Origin: Pseudopedobacter sp035496935
Lineage (GTDB): Bacteria > Bacteroidota > Bacteroidia > Sphingobacteriales > Sphingobacteriaceae
DNA length: 64,000 bases
Reading direction: 5' to 3'
NCBI GenBank assembly: GCA_035496935.1
Contig: DATJED010000011.1
Coordinates: forward strand, 124,001 to 188,000
Shown here: in pieces, positions 8,872 through 18,355 of the stretch
How positions within the stretch are numbered: the stretch's first letter is position 1
Layout of the letters: each line of letters starts with the position of its first letter
Position numbers and translations under genes: made by a program
The notes under the pieces: generated by a model
Told to the model about the DNA's origin: nothing
Databases searched by the model: none
What the model saw: the letters and a program-made list of their open reading frames with translations, nothing else

Positions 8872-9963
8872 ATGAATAGTTCATCCATAAAAATAAAAGA
8901 TTACAAGCTTTATAAAGCAAAGGCGAAACTGAAAAAGCCAATTGCCGATGCTACGCATACGCTTCATGAAATTTCTTTTTTGGTTTTAAGGATTCAGTTG
9001 GAAAACGGTATCGTGGGCGAGTCCTATTTATTGTCGTTTCAATATTCGCCCGAAGCAATAAAAGGTGCTTTAAAAGACTTACTGCCCGAGGTGCAAAAAT
9101 TTGAGGTAAATGAAACCGGGAAATTGTATCAGCACCTCGACCATCTTTCCGAATATTTTGGAAATCAAGGTATTAATCGTTGGGCACAAGCTTTAATTAA
9201 TGTTGCCATGTGGGATGCTTGGGGGAAATATCTGAACCAACCAATCCATAAAATTTTTGGAACTTATCGTGATAAATGTGCCATTTACGGTAGCGGGGGG
9301 TGGATTTCTTACAGTATTGATGAGCTCATTGAAGAAGTTACCGGCTATGCGTCCCGTGGTTTTAAGGCTGTTAAAATAAAAGTTGGTTCCCCAAATTGGA
9401 GAACAGATGTCTTACGACTGCAAAAAGTAAGGGAAGCGGTTGGGAACGATATCAATATTATGATGGACGCCAATCAGGGAATGGACTTACCTTCGGCAAT
9501 TCAACTAGCTAAATCAGCAGAAAATTTAGGCGTTTATTGGTTTGAAGAACCGCTAAACCATCAGAATTTTGATGGTTACGAAATGCTGAAACGTTCGACT
9601 GGAATTTCTTTAGCCATGGGCGAACGAGAATACGATACTTTGCCTCTTTTACAGTTACTGCAAAGAAAAGCTTTAGACATTTGGCAACCAGATTTATTGC
9701 GGATTGGCGGGGTTGAAATGTGGCGAGAGAGTGCTTCGTTAGCACAAAGCTACCATGTTCCGGTATTGCCTCATTATTATAAAGATTACGATGTGCCCTT
9801 GGTTTGCTCTGTTCCGAATGGTGTTGGTGTAGAGTCTTTTGACTGGATTGATCCTTTAATTGATAATCCGATGCAGGTAAAAGATGGTTTTGCTATCCCG
9901 CATGAAGGTGCAGGTTGGGGTTTTAACTTTTTAGATGATTGTTTGACAGAAATCAAATGGTAA
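8872..9963 (+). CDS. Enolase-superfamily (mandelate racemase/muconate lactonizing) dehydratase or racemase
   Basis: A 363-aa cytoplasmic enzyme, without signal peptide. All hallmarks of the mandelate racemase subgroup are present: the KxK motif (Lys168, Lys170 in VKIKVG), metal ligands Asp199 (MMDANQG), Glu225 (WFEEP) and Glu251 (GERE), and the His-Asp dyad (Asp274 in WQPD, His301 in LPHYYKDYD). Members abstract the alpha proton of a sugar acid and mostly dehydrate it to a 2-keto-3-deoxy acid. In this rhamnosidase operon an aldonate such as L-rhamnonate is an attractive substrate, but the specificity is inferred only. It sits 14 bases after the isomerase-like gene and overlaps the next gene by 7 bases. 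Confidence 0.87.
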   Translation: MNSSSIKIKDYKLYKAKAKLKKPIADATHTLHEISFLVLRIQLENGIVGESYLLSFQYSPEAIKGALKDLLPEVQKFEVNETGKLYQHLDHLSEYFGNQGINRWAQALINVAMWDAWGKYLNQPIHKIFGTYRDKCAIYGSGGWISYSIDELIEEVTGYASRGFKAVKIKVGSPNWRTDVLRLQKVREAVGNDINIMMDANQGMDLPSAIQLAKSAENLGVYWFEEPLNHQNFDGYEMLKRSTGISLAMGEREYDTLPLLQLLQRKALDIWQPDLLRIGGVEMWRESASLAQSYHVPVLPHYYKDYDVPLVCSVPNGVGVESFDWIDPLIDNPMQVKDGFAIPHEGAGWGFNFLDDCLTEIKW

Positions 9964-12458
9964 AAAAAATTCTCTTATGTTTTTTGTTTTTCATCAGCTT
10001 ACAAACATTAAAAGCTGATGAAGGCGTTACAACAAAAATTTACGTTTCCACAACCGGATCGGATTTGGCGGAAGGAACACAAAAACAACCTTTAGCCAGT
10101 CTAAACATGGCTTTACGGAAAGCTAGAGAATTACGCCGGTTAAAATCTCCCGAGATTAAAAATGGAATCTTCATCATTTTGGCCGATGGAAATTACCGAT
10201 TAGAAGAACCTGTTTTTGTCCGTCCGGAAGATTCTGGAACAGCGGAAAGCCCAACAATTATCCAAGCCGAAAATATTGGAAAAGCAGTTTTAAATGGTGG
10301 TGTAACCATCAAAAACTGGAAAAAAGCCGATGCGATAAACGGTTTAAAAGCAGGAACAATTTGGGTTGCAGATGCTCCCGAAAAAGCCGGAGAAATTTTA
10401 AACTATCGTCAATTGTGGGTAAACGGCGTTAAAGCTGTTCGGGCAAAAAGCACTTCAGGAAGTGAAATGGACCGTATTCTTTCTTGGGATAAAAAAGAAC
10501 AAACTTGCTGGATCCCATATAATGATAAATCTGTAAAGTATGAACCGGGAATGGAGATGTTTATCCAGCAATGGTGGGCAATTGCCAATCTACGCATCAA
10601 AAAAATGCAGGTTGAAGGCGATAGCGCAAAACTATTTTTTGAACAGCCAGAAAGCCGTATCCAAAGCGAACATCCTTGGCCTGCGCCTTGGATTTCTAAA
10701 AAAACTGGAAATTCTCCTTTCTTTTTAAATAATGCGATTTCGTTATTGGATGAACCCGGTGAATGGTATTTGGATGGAAGAAATTCGAAAATATATTATT
10801 ATCCTAGAGTAGACGAAGATTTAGCGACTGCGAATGTGACTGTTCCTGTGTTAGAAAATTTAGTCAACATTAGCGGAACAATAGATTATCCTGTTCATCA
10901 CATCACTTTTAAAGGAATTTCTTTTGAATACAGCAATTGGTTGCGTCCATCGCAACAAGGGCATGTGCCTTTACAAGCCGGGATGTATTTATTGGACGCC
11001 TACAAACTGAAAATTCCGGGAACACCGGACAAAGCCGGGCTAGAAAATCAGGCCTGGATTGGCCGTCCGCAATCTGCGGTAACCGTTAATTATGCAAATA
11101 ATACCGTTTTTGAAGCCTGTAAATTTCAGCATCTTTCTTCTACGGGTCTGGATTTTCATCGCGGTACAAATCATAACACTATAAAAGGAAATCTGTTTAA
11201 AGACATCGGCGGAAGCGGAATTAATATGGGCGTTTTCTCTGACGAATCTTTTGAAACGCATTTGCCATACAAGCCAAAAGACGAGAGAGAAATTTGTTCT
11301 GACGAGTTAATTACCGATAATTTAATAACTGACGTAACCAACGAAGATTGGGGAACCTTAGGCATCAGCGCCGGCTTTGTGAAAAACATGACCATTGCGC
11401 ACAACGAAATTTCGGATGTTTCTTACAGCGGGATTGGCTTAGGTTGGGGCTGGACGAAATCCGTTAATGCCATGAGCAATAACAAAGTCATCGGCAATAA
11501 AATCCATCATTACGGAAAACATTTGTACGATGTTGCCGCGGTTTACACTTTGTCTGCCCAGCCGGGGAGTTTAATTGCAGATAATTACATCGATAGCATT
11601 TATGAAAGTCCATATGCACACGACCCTTTCCACTGGTTTTATTTATATACGGATGAAGGTTCTTCTTACTTTACGGTAAAAAATAACTGGGTTCCGGCAG
11701 AGAAATTTTTGCAAAATGCCAACGGTCCGGGCAACGTTTGGACAAATAACAGTTCGTTTGTAAATGATTCAGTAAAAACTAATGCAGGCATCAGAAAACC
11801 TTATCAATACCTTGCTCAAGAAGTTGTTGTTGATAAAACTTGGCCTTTACAGGAAGTTCCTCATTTTGCAGCTATTGAGTTAAAAGGAACAGGCTTTGAT
11901 GCCGAAAAAATAAAGTCTGTAGCCAAAGCAAGCGGCGTAATTGAGCCAAAGCTTTACCAGTGGGAAAACCATTTGGTGCTTTATGCAAAATTGAACCACA
12001 TCCAAAATTTAGAAAAGGAATTTAAAACACTTTACCCGCAGGCCGAAATTAAAACTTACAACCAGCCCTTTTATAATTTCCAGCGTTCAGAAAGGTGTAA
12101 GGATGCCAAAGTTGAGGATGCGTGGGATAATATTTTGCTTACCTGTAATTTGGTGGATGATGTAAAAATGCAAAATGAATATTTGGCTTATCATAAAACC
12201 CAATTTGAAAAATGGCCGGAAGTTTCAACTGGATTTTGTAATGCCGATTTTCAACAATTGCAGGTGTTTAAAAACGGAAGACAATTAATGCTCATCATCA
12301 GCATCCCGAAAGGAGAAAGTTTAGATGAACTGAACCCGAAAACAACAGAAAATAATCCGCGAGTGGACGATTGGAACAAAATCATGAGCCAATACCAAAC
12401 CGGAATAGAAGGAACAAAACCTGGCGAAAGCTGGGTGTTTTTAAAGAAAATAGATTAA
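9957..12458 (+). CDS. Secreted right-handed beta-helix hydrolase fused to C-terminal L-rhamnose-mutarotase-like domain
   Basis: Start at ATG 9957 gives the signal peptide MVKKILLCFLFFISLQTLKA; an in-frame ATG at 9939 only extends into the previous gene. Total 833 aa. Residues about 25-630 form a parallel beta-helix (IYVSTTGSDLAEGTQKQPLA at the start, several N-rich turns later) that resembles GH141-type proteins, the family containing an alpha-L-fucosidase acting on rhamnogalacturonan II. Residues about 727-833 resemble RhaM (L-rhamnose mutarotase): YLAYH corresponds to the Tyr-x3-His of RhaM, followed by WPE and VDDWNKIM. The stretch 640-720 may be a second ferredoxin-like copy. Family assignment of the helix is moderate, the RhaM-like fold fairly good. 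Confidence 0.78.
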   Translation: MVKKILLCFLFFISLQTLKADEGVTTKIYVSTTGSDLAEGTQKQPLASLNMALRKARELRRLKSPEIKNGIFIILADGNYRLEEPVFVRPEDSGTAESPTIIQAENIGKAVLNGGVTIKNWKKADAINGLKAGTIWVADAPEKAGEILNYRQLWVNGVKAVRAKSTSGSEMDRILSWDKKEQTCWIPYNDKSVKYEPGMEMFIQQWWAIANLRIKKMQVEGDSAKLFFEQPESRIQSEHPWPAPWISKKTGNSPFFLNNAISLLDEPGEWYLDGRNSKIYYYPRVDEDLATANVTVPVLENLVNISGTIDYPVHHITFKGISFEYSNWLRPSQQGHVPLQAGMYLLDAYKLKIPGTPDKAGLENQAWIGRPQSAVTVNYANNTVFEACKFQHLSSTGLDFHRGTNHNTIKGNLFKDIGGSGINMGVFSDESFETHLPYKPKDEREICSDELITDNLITDVTNEDWGTLGISAGFVKNMTIAHNEISDVSYSGIGLGWGWTKSVNAMSNNKVIGNKIHHYGKHLYDVAAVYTLSAQPGSLIADNYIDSIYESPYAHDPFHWFYLYTDEGSSYFTVKNNWVPAEKFLQNANGPGNVWTNNSSFVNDSVKTNAGIRKPYQYLAQEVVVDKTWPLQEVPHFAAIELKGTGFDAEKIKSVAKASGVIEPKLYQWENHLVLYAKLNHIQNLEKEFKTLYPQAEIKTYNQPFYNFQRSERCKDAKVEDAWDNILLTCNLVDDVKMQNEYLAYHKTQFEKWPEVSTGFCNADFQQLQVFKNGRQLMLIISIPKGESLDELNPKTTENNPRVDDWNKIMSQYQTGIEGTKPGESWVFLKKID

Positions 12459-12800
12459 TTCGAAAAATGCGTATAACTAATTGTTTTTTAGTTTATTGAC
12501 TAACTATAAAAAGGATGTGAGGTATAATTGTTTCCGTTCAATCCAGCCAAAGCACAGACTGATGTTGACCTTTTTTTCGACCTTGGCATTTGCGGTACAG
12601 ATGAACAAAGTAAAAGCACTTCCTTCCATAGCAAATGGCGCAGTCGAGAGTTTTTTGTTTACTTTTTTGCGGAAAAAAAGTAAATGTCATTGCCCGGCAT
12701 GAGGGCAGGAAAGGTTGTGCTGAAAGGGCTAAAGCAGTATTTGAAATTTCGAAGAATATATTTTTAAAAGCCATAATTCATTTTAAATTAAACCAAAGCG
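12459..12800. other. 342-bp gap with hairpin and dispersed-repeat-like sequence
   Basis: No convincing gene. A near-perfect hairpin has arms TTTACTTTTTT (12658-12668) and AAAAAAGTAAA (12674-12684); directly behind it TGCCC/GGGCA forms another small inverted repeat near 12690-12707. The sequence after it (roughly 12685-12765) reads like a dispersed element seen in related genomes rather than a gene. It may partly uncouple the downstream oxidoreductase-symporter-GH78 trio from the upstream operon. Confidence 0.55.
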
Positions 12801-13880
12801 ATGTTAAAAATTGCAATTCTTGGCCTTGGGGAAGGCCGAAGCACCATGTCTGCGGCTTTGCAAAGCCAAAAATTAGAGCTGGTAAAAGTGTGCGACAGAA
12901 ACGAAGAACTGTGTAAACAGCGGGCAAAGGAATTTGATTTTCCGCATTACACCACCAATTATGATGATCTTTTGAATGATTCAACTATTGATATCATTGC
13001 CATATACACACCAGATCATTTACACGCCAACCATGTAAAACAAGCACTTTTGCATGGCAAGCATGTGGTTTGCACTAAGCCTTTTATTGATGATTTGTCT
13101 GATGCAAAAGATCTTTTAGAACTCAGCGAGCAAACCGGAAAAAAGGTTTTTATAGGGCAAAGCTCACGTTTTTTTGAGCCTGCAAGGCGTCAGCGCAAAG
13201 ATTATGAAGAAGGTGTAATTGGGGATTTAATTACCATTGAATCTCATTATCATGCAGATCACCGTTGGTTTTTGGCAAAGGAATGGTCGCTTTTGCAGTC
13301 TTTTAAATGGCTGTACGGCGGTTTAAGTCATCCGGTGGATTTTATCCGTTGGTACCTTCCGGAAATTGAGGAAGTGATGGGTTACGGTATGATTAGCAAT
13401 AACGGAAAAGTGGCAGGGCTGAAAAATGAAGACACCATGCACTTCATTTTTAAAGCAAAAGACGGAAGAATAGCCAGAGTGAGCGGTGTTTACACATCGC
13501 CAACGCAACCTACAAAAAGAGATAGCGGAATGAGCTGTATTTTAAGAGGAAGTTTGGGTGCCAGTCAGGCGGACTATCACGAATTGCGCTACTCCGTAAC
13601 CACCAAAGAAGGCGAAGAAAAAATCATTCATTGGGGCGATGTTACTATTAAATATTATTTCCGGTTTGAAGGGCAGAGCCATCACGGAGGCGAGTACCAA
13701 AATTATCTGGAATACTTTGCAGATAGCATTGAACAAAACTTTACCGCTTATCCTGATATGAAAGAAGGAATTGGTACAGTTGCTTTATTGCAAGCGATGG
13801 ATCGCTCATTAAAAACGGGCGTTCCGGTAAAAGTGGATGCTATTTTAAAAGAGTTTAACGTTCCTCCAATAAGTTTATAA
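12801..13880 (+). CDS. Gfo/Idh/MocA family NAD(P)-dependent oxidoreductase
   Basis: A 359-aa cytoplasmic dehydrogenase. The N-terminal Rossmann fold begins MLKIAILGLGEGRS, the family EKP motif appears as VVCTKPF, and GGLSHPVDFIRWY carries the catalytic His/Asp region of the C-terminal domain. Members oxidise or reduce sugars, inositols or glycosides. No Tat or Sec signal is present, so it acts on imported sugars. It lies 1 base before the SSS symporter gene, which suggests that the symporter supplies its substrate. Direction and substrate are unknown; rhamnose, fucose or a disaccharide are candidates by context. Confidence 0.88.
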   Translation: MLKIAILGLGEGRSTMSAALQSQKLELVKVCDRNEELCKQRAKEFDFPHYTTNYDDLLNDSTIDIIAIYTPDHLHANHVKQALLHGKHVVCTKPFIDDLSDAKDLLELSEQTGKKVFIGQSSRFFEPARRQRKDYEEGVIGDLITIESHYHADHRWFLAKEWSLLQSFKWLYGGLSHPVDFIRWYLPEIEEVMGYGMISNNGKVAGLKNEDTMHFIFKAKDGRIARVSGVYTSPTQPTKRDSGMSCILRGSLGASQADYHELRYSVTTKEGEEKIIHWGDVTIKYYFRFEGQSHHGGEYQNYLEYFADSIEQNFTAYPDMKEGIGTVALLQAMDRSLKTGVPVKVDAILKEFNVPPISL

Positions 13881-13881
13881 T

Positions 13882-15468
13882 ATGGCACAAGTCAGTAGTT
13901 TTTTAGAACCGATAGACTATGGCGTAGTTATCGGGTATTTGTTGATTTTGATTGCCTTTGGCTATTATATCTCTTTTGTTAAAACTAAAAAAACCGATGA
14001 AAATATCTTTTTAGCGGGTAACACTTTAGGCTGGACAAGCATCGGCTTAAACATGTGGGGTACAAACGTTGGGCCTTCTATGCTGATTGCATCTGCCAGT
14101 GTCGGTTTTACTACCGGAATTGTAGCGGGCAATTTTGCTTGGTACGCTTTTGTTTTTATTCTTTTATTGGCGGTGGTTTTTTCTCCACGATATTTGGGCG
14201 CCAAAGTTTTAACCTTGCCCGAATTTATGGGGAAACGCTTTGGCGATTCTACCCGAAACATTTTAGCTTGGTACACACTTATTACCATTTTAATTTCTTG
14301 GCTTTCGCTGACCCTATTTGCAGGTGGAATTTTAGTGCAGCAATTGCTCAACATTCCAATGTATCTGTCCGTTATTTTAATGGTGGTTTTGTCCGGTTTT
14401 TTCGCCGCAGCAGGCGGATTAAAAGCCATAGCCTATACCAACGTTTTCCAAATGTTATTGCTGATTGCGGTTTCTTTGCTATTGGTGGTAATGGGCGTCA
14501 ATAGGGCAGGCGGATTGGAAGCAATTTATGCACATACGCCAGGTTCTTATTGGAACTTGTTGCTTCCGGCAGATGATAAAAACTATCCTTGGATTGCAAT
14601 TTTGTTGGGCTACCCAATAATGGGCGTTTGGTTTTGGTGCACCGATCAGTCAATGGTGCAGTCGGTTTTAGGAGCAAAAAACTTAAAAGAAGGACAGTTA
14701 GGCGCAAACTTTATCGGCTGGTTAAAAATATTGGATGTACCGCTATTTATCCTTCCGGGGATTGTTTGTTTTGTGCTTTTCCCGCAATTAAAAAATCCGG
14801 ATGAGGCTTATTTAACCATGGTTACGCAACTTTTTCCGGCCGGATTACGCGGTTTAATCATCGTGGTTTTAATTGCAGCCTTAATCAGTACCATCGGCTC
14901 GGCTTTAAACTCTTTAAGTACTGTTTTTACCATGGATATTTATGTAAAAAGGCACAATCCAGAAGCTTCTCAGCAAACCATCAAAAAAACAGGAAGATTA
15001 GTGGTCTTGTTCGGTTCTTTGTTATCCATTTTCATTACCCTTGCTATTGATAGCATCAAAGGTTTAAACCTGTTTGATGTTTTTCAATCGGTTCTGGGTT
15101 TCATCGCTCCGCCAATGTCGGTGGTGTTTTTATTTGGCGTTTTATGGAATAAAACCACTACCAAAGCGGCAAATTGGGTGCTTACTTTAGGCACCATAAT
15201 CAGTTTGGGAACTGGTGTGTTATACTTGTGGGTTTTTCCTAACGGAGTTTACCATTGGCCTCATTTTCTGCTCTTGTCTTTCTACATATTTGTTGCGCTT
15301 TCGCTGATGACTTATATCATTACCATTGCCGATAAAGCTGGACAAAAAGACAACAGCATTTTATTGCGGATAGATCCTAAAGCAAAACCCGATAATCAGG
15401 TGAAATGGCTTTGGGTAGCACTTACGGTGGTTATGGTAGCGCTGTATGTTTTCTTTAACGGGCATTAA
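13882..15468 (+). CDS. SSS-family sodium:sugar symporter
   Basis: A 528-aa inner-membrane protein with about 13-14 hydrophobic segments and the solute:sodium symporter (SLC5-like) signature, for instance SIGLNMWGTNVGPSMLIASA near the first core helices and LISTIGSALNSLSTVFTMDIYVK in the eighth-helix region. It probably imports a monosaccharide or small glycoside released in the periplasm, driven by sodium. It is placed between the oxidoreductase (1 base upstream) and a GH78 rhamnosidase (12 bases downstream), so rhamnose or a rhamnose-bearing product is plausible. Substrate cannot be told from sequence alone. Confidence 0.92.
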   Translation: MAQVSSFLEPIDYGVVIGYLLILIAFGYYISFVKTKKTDENIFLAGNTLGWTSIGLNMWGTNVGPSMLIASASVGFTTGIVAGNFAWYAFVFILLLAVVFSPRYLGAKVLTLPEFMGKRFGDSTRNILAWYTLITILISWLSLTLFAGGILVQQLLNIPMYLSVILMVVLSGFFAAAGGLKAIAYTNVFQMLLLIAVSLLLVVMGVNRAGGLEAIYAHTPGSYWNLLLPADDKNYPWIAILLGYPIMGVWFWCTDQSMVQSVLGAKNLKEGQLGANFIGWLKILDVPLFILPGIVCFVLFPQLKNPDEAYLTMVTQLFPAGLRGLIIVVLIAALISTIGSALNSLSTVFTMDIYVKRHNPEASQQTIKKTGRLVVLFGSLLSIFITLAIDSIKGLNLFDVFQSVLGFIAPPMSVVFLFGVLWNKTTTKAANWVLTLGTIISLGTGVLYLWVFPNGVYHWPHFLLLSFYIFVALSLMTYIITIADKAGQKDNSILLRIDPKAKPDNQVKWLWVALTVVMVALYVFFNGH

Positions 15469-15480
15469 TTCATCAAAATC

Positions 15481-17661
15481 ATGATAAAATATTTTAAAAA
15501 AATCGGTTTTTTTACGTTAGTATTTATTTGGCTTTCGCCGATGCAGAACGTCCAAGCACAACAAAAAGCCACTTGGATTTGGTATCCCGGAGATTTTGAA
15601 ATTTGGTTAAGCAATAAAATGCAAGTCAGGCGTACAGAGCGTGAAGCAGTATTTCCACCGCTTTGGCAATATTATAGTCCTTATGCCTTGGTAACTTTTC
15701 AAACCGAAGTAGATATACCAGAACCAGACGAAGTTAAAATCTACTCAGAAGGACCTTTTCAATTACTTTTAGATGGTACTCAGGTTTACGGGCAACCAAA
15801 ATCAATGAAAATTCCAGCCGGGAAACACAAAATTTCCTTTAAAGTATATAATCAGGAAGTATTGCCTGCTATTTACATTGCTGGCAAATATGTTAAATCT
15901 GATGCATCTTGGAAAGTAACTAATGAAGATAAACTTTGGATTGATGAAAATGGAAAAGCACAACAATCAGGTACGCCATGGGTGCCAGTTGGATCGTGGA
16001 ATTTTGATGCACCGGAAAATAAACCTTCCGAGTTTAAACTTACAACCACTCCTTTAAACGCAGTAAAAAAAGAAAAGATAGGAACTGGTGAGTTGGTGGA
16101 TTTCGGTAAAGAAACTTTTGGTTATATTAAAATTCATGGTTTAAAAGGAAAGGGTAGGGTGGCATTGTATTACGGTGAATCTCGCGAGGAAGCAATGGAT
16201 ACGGCTAAATGTGAAACATTAGACCATTTGAGTTTTGATGGAAAACAGCCTGAAGCCTACACTCATGATGGATCAAAAGCATTCCGATATGTTAGGGTAC
16301 AAGCAGATCCAACGATTAAATACGATTCAATTTCGATGCTTTATGAGTATTTACCATTAGAATATCGTGGTTCATTCACATCCTCAGACCAAGAATTGAA
16401 TAAAATTTGGGACGTGTCGGCTTATACCATGCATTTAACAACCCGCGAATTTTTTATAGACGGAATTAAACGCGACCGTTGGGTTTGGTCTGGCGATGCT
16501 TATCAGAGTTATTTAATGAATTATTATTTGTTCTTTGATTCGCCTTCCGTGGAACGTACGCTGTTGGCGCTTCGTGGCAAAGAACCTGTTACAGCCCATA
16601 TTAACATCATCATGGATTATTCGTTGTATTGGTTTATCGGCGTTTACGATTACTATTTATACACGGGTGATACCAAATTTATCAAAACTTTTTATCCACG
16701 AATGAAATCATTGATGGATTTCTGTTTAAAAAGAAGAAATAAAAATGGATTCCTGGAACCATTAGAAGGCGATTGGGTATTTATTGATTGGGCAAATGGT
16801 TTACCAAAAACCGGTGAGGTTAGTTTTGAACAAATGCTTTTAGCAAGAAGTTTAGAAGCCATGGCGGTAAGTGCTAAAATTGCAGGTGAAAATGATGACC
16901 AAAAAACTTATCAGAAATTGGCTGGAGATTTAAAAACAAAACTATTTGATGTGTTTTGGGATAAAAAAGAAAACGTGATGAAGCACCAGCGTATTGACGG
17001 TAAAGTGCAGGATATTGTAACCAGATACGCCAATATGTTCGGTATTTTCTTCAATTATTTTAACGAAGAACAAAAACAAAGTATAAAAAATAAGGTATTA
17101 CTCAATGATAATATTCTTCAGATTACAACACCATATATGCGGTTTTATGAGTTGGAAGCCTTGTGTGCCATGGGCGAACAAGATTACGTTTTAAAAGAAA
17201 TGAAAGATTACTGGGGCGGAATGTTGAATGAAGGGGCAACTTCTTTTTGGGAAGAATACAATCCAAACAAAAAAGGTAAAGAACATTTAGAAATGTACGG
17301 ACGACCTTATGGAAAAAGCCTCTGCCATGCTTGGGGAGCAAGTCCTATTTATCTGTTGGGAAAATACTATTTAGGCGTAAAACCAACAGCTCCAGGTTAT
17401 AGTGAATATGCTGTAGAGCCAGTTTTAGGAGGTTTAAAATGGATGAAAGGTGATGTACCAACGCCTAATGGCAAAGTAAGAGTTGATTGTAGCTTAACGC
17501 AGATTAAGATTTTAGCCAGTGAAGGTAAAGGAACTTTAAAAATAAAAAGTGCTAAAACTCCGAAAGTAAACTATGGTAAGGTAATAAAGTTGGGATCTAA
17601 CGTTTACGAAGTCAACATTAATCCAAGCCAGGAATTAGTGGTAAGTTATAAAGCGATGTAA
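15481..17661 (+). CDS. GH78 alpha-L-rhamnosidase, short form
   Basis: A 726-aa secreted protein (signal peptide to NVQAQ). It lacks the long N-terminal Fn3-rich part of the other two GH78 proteins here. The catalytic-barrel block reads FFIDGIKRDRWVWSGD: Asp327, Asp332 and the final Asp339 match the D-x4-(E/D)-x3-W-x2-D spacing of the shorter rhamnosidases, with Asp in the position where Glu is usual. A second acidic patch is TSFWEEYNP near the C-terminal end of the barrel. It closes the first operon; after its stop come palindromic repeats and genes on the opposite strand. Rhamnosidase activity is likely; the Asp variant could shift specificity. Confidence 0.87.
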   Translation: MIKYFKKIGFFTLVFIWLSPMQNVQAQQKATWIWYPGDFEIWLSNKMQVRRTEREAVFPPLWQYYSPYALVTFQTEVDIPEPDEVKIYSEGPFQLLLDGTQVYGQPKSMKIPAGKHKISFKVYNQEVLPAIYIAGKYVKSDASWKVTNEDKLWIDENGKAQQSGTPWVPVGSWNFDAPENKPSEFKLTTTPLNAVKKEKIGTGELVDFGKETFGYIKIHGLKGKGRVALYYGESREEAMDTAKCETLDHLSFDGKQPEAYTHDGSKAFRYVRVQADPTIKYDSISMLYEYLPLEYRGSFTSSDQELNKIWDVSAYTMHLTTREFFIDGIKRDRWVWSGDAYQSYLMNYYLFFDSPSVERTLLALRGKEPVTAHINIIMDYSLYWFIGVYDYYLYTGDTKFIKTFYPRMKSLMDFCLKRRNKNGFLEPLEGDWVFIDWANGLPKTGEVSFEQMLLARSLEAMAVSAKIAGENDDQKTYQKLAGDLKTKLFDVFWDKKENVMKHQRIDGKVQDIVTRYANMFGIFFNYFNEEQKQSIKNKVLLNDNILQITTPYMRFYELEALCAMGEQDYVLKEMKDYWGGMLNEGATSFWEEYNPNKKGKEHLEMYGRPYGKSLCHAWGASPIYLLGKYYLGVKPTAPGYSEYAVEPVLGGLKWMKGDVPTPNGKVRVDCSLTQIKILASEGKGTLKIKSAKTPKVNYGKVIKLGSNVYEVNINPSQELVVSYKAM

Positions 17662-17776
17662 GTGCTCGATAAAATCGAAGGACCAGTTTAAGCGCCCGTT
17701 ACAAACGGGCGCAAGTGTGCTGGTTCTTGCGCTCGTTTGCAACGAGCGCTTAACATGGTTCAGCGATTATATCGCC
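17662..17776. repeat. REP/BIME-like palindromic repeat, left copy
   Basis: Two strong palindromes: GCGCCCGTT (17692-17700) with AACGGGCGC (17704-17712), and GCGCTCGTT (17729-17737) with AACGAGCGC (17741-17749). Outer hairpins TCGATaaaATCGA (17667-17679) and GCGATtATATCGC (17763-17775) frame them, so the unit is itself an inverted pair. It directly follows the GH78 stop and precedes the 3' end of the transposase gene. A second copy lies on the other side of that gene. Confidence 0.85.
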
Positions 17777-18325
17777 TTACACAAAAATAATTTCCAAAAG
17801 CCCTTTTTCTTCTGTTAAATAATCAATAGCCGAACTATATAAATAGTCTTCCGGGTATTTTACAACTTCTGTCCGAACGGGATTGTAGTGAATATAATCC
17901 AATTTTTGATTGAAAACTTCGCTGTTATAGCACTCTATCGCATGATATCCGTCTTGCCAAACCTTATAATCCTCAATTCGTGAGTTATATTTTGCGTGAT
18001 ATTTAAATCTGTACATCATCCAATCTCTTCTGCTTTCAGGTTCTTCAGTTACGGTAGCTATGATTTTTTTGTTAGTGAATTTTTTAAAATCTCTAACAAA
18101 GTCAGATAGCAGAAAATCTTCACGAGAAGATACCAAAAGGTGCAAATGATTTGTCATTAAGCACCAACCATGTAAGTTGAGGCCTTTGCTTTTTTGGCAA
18201 TATGCCAAAGAATCGATGATGATTTTTTTATAAGACGGTCTCGTAAAAACATCCATCCAATCAACGATAGTAAAAGTCATAAAATGAATTTCAGATTGGC
18301 TCCTCACTCTGTATTGGTGCGACAT
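17777..18325 (-). CDS. REP-associated tyrosine transposase (RAYT, HUH/Y1 family)
   Basis: A 182-aa single-strand DNA transposase-like protein of the IS200/REP group. The HUH motif is MTNHLHLLV (His60, His62) and the catalytic tyrosine is Tyr144 in LDYIHYNPV. Both flanks carry the same kind of palindromic repeat (17662-17776 and 18356-18507), as expected of a RAYT with its cognate REP elements. RAYTs are normally single-copy domesticated enzymes that spread REPs rather than themselves. The frame is intact, so the enzyme may be active. It separates the first operon from the regulator gene and is unlikely to be part of sugar use. Confidence 0.92.
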   Translation of the reverse strand: MSHQYRVRSQSEIHFMTFTIVDWMDVFTRPSYKKIIIDSLAYCQKSKGLNLHGWCLMTNHLHLLVSSREDFLLSDFVRDFKKFTNKKIIATVTEEPESRRDWMMYRFKYHAKYNSRIEDYKVWQDGYHAIECYNSEVFNQKLDYIHYNPVRTEVVKYPEDYLYSSAIDYLTEEKGLLEIIFV

Positions 18326-18355
18326 GGGATTTTAGGTTTTCCTAATTTAGGATTT

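Noticed and set aside
12635..12916. 93-aa frame between the beta-helix gene and the oxidoreductase
   Set aside because: It crosses a perfect hairpin and runs into the start of the oxidoreductase in another frame; the sequence looks like a dispersed repeat read as protein.
14055..14504. 149-aa frame inside the symporter gene
   Set aside because: Antiphase shadow of the SSS gene, whose transmembrane pattern is continuous through it.
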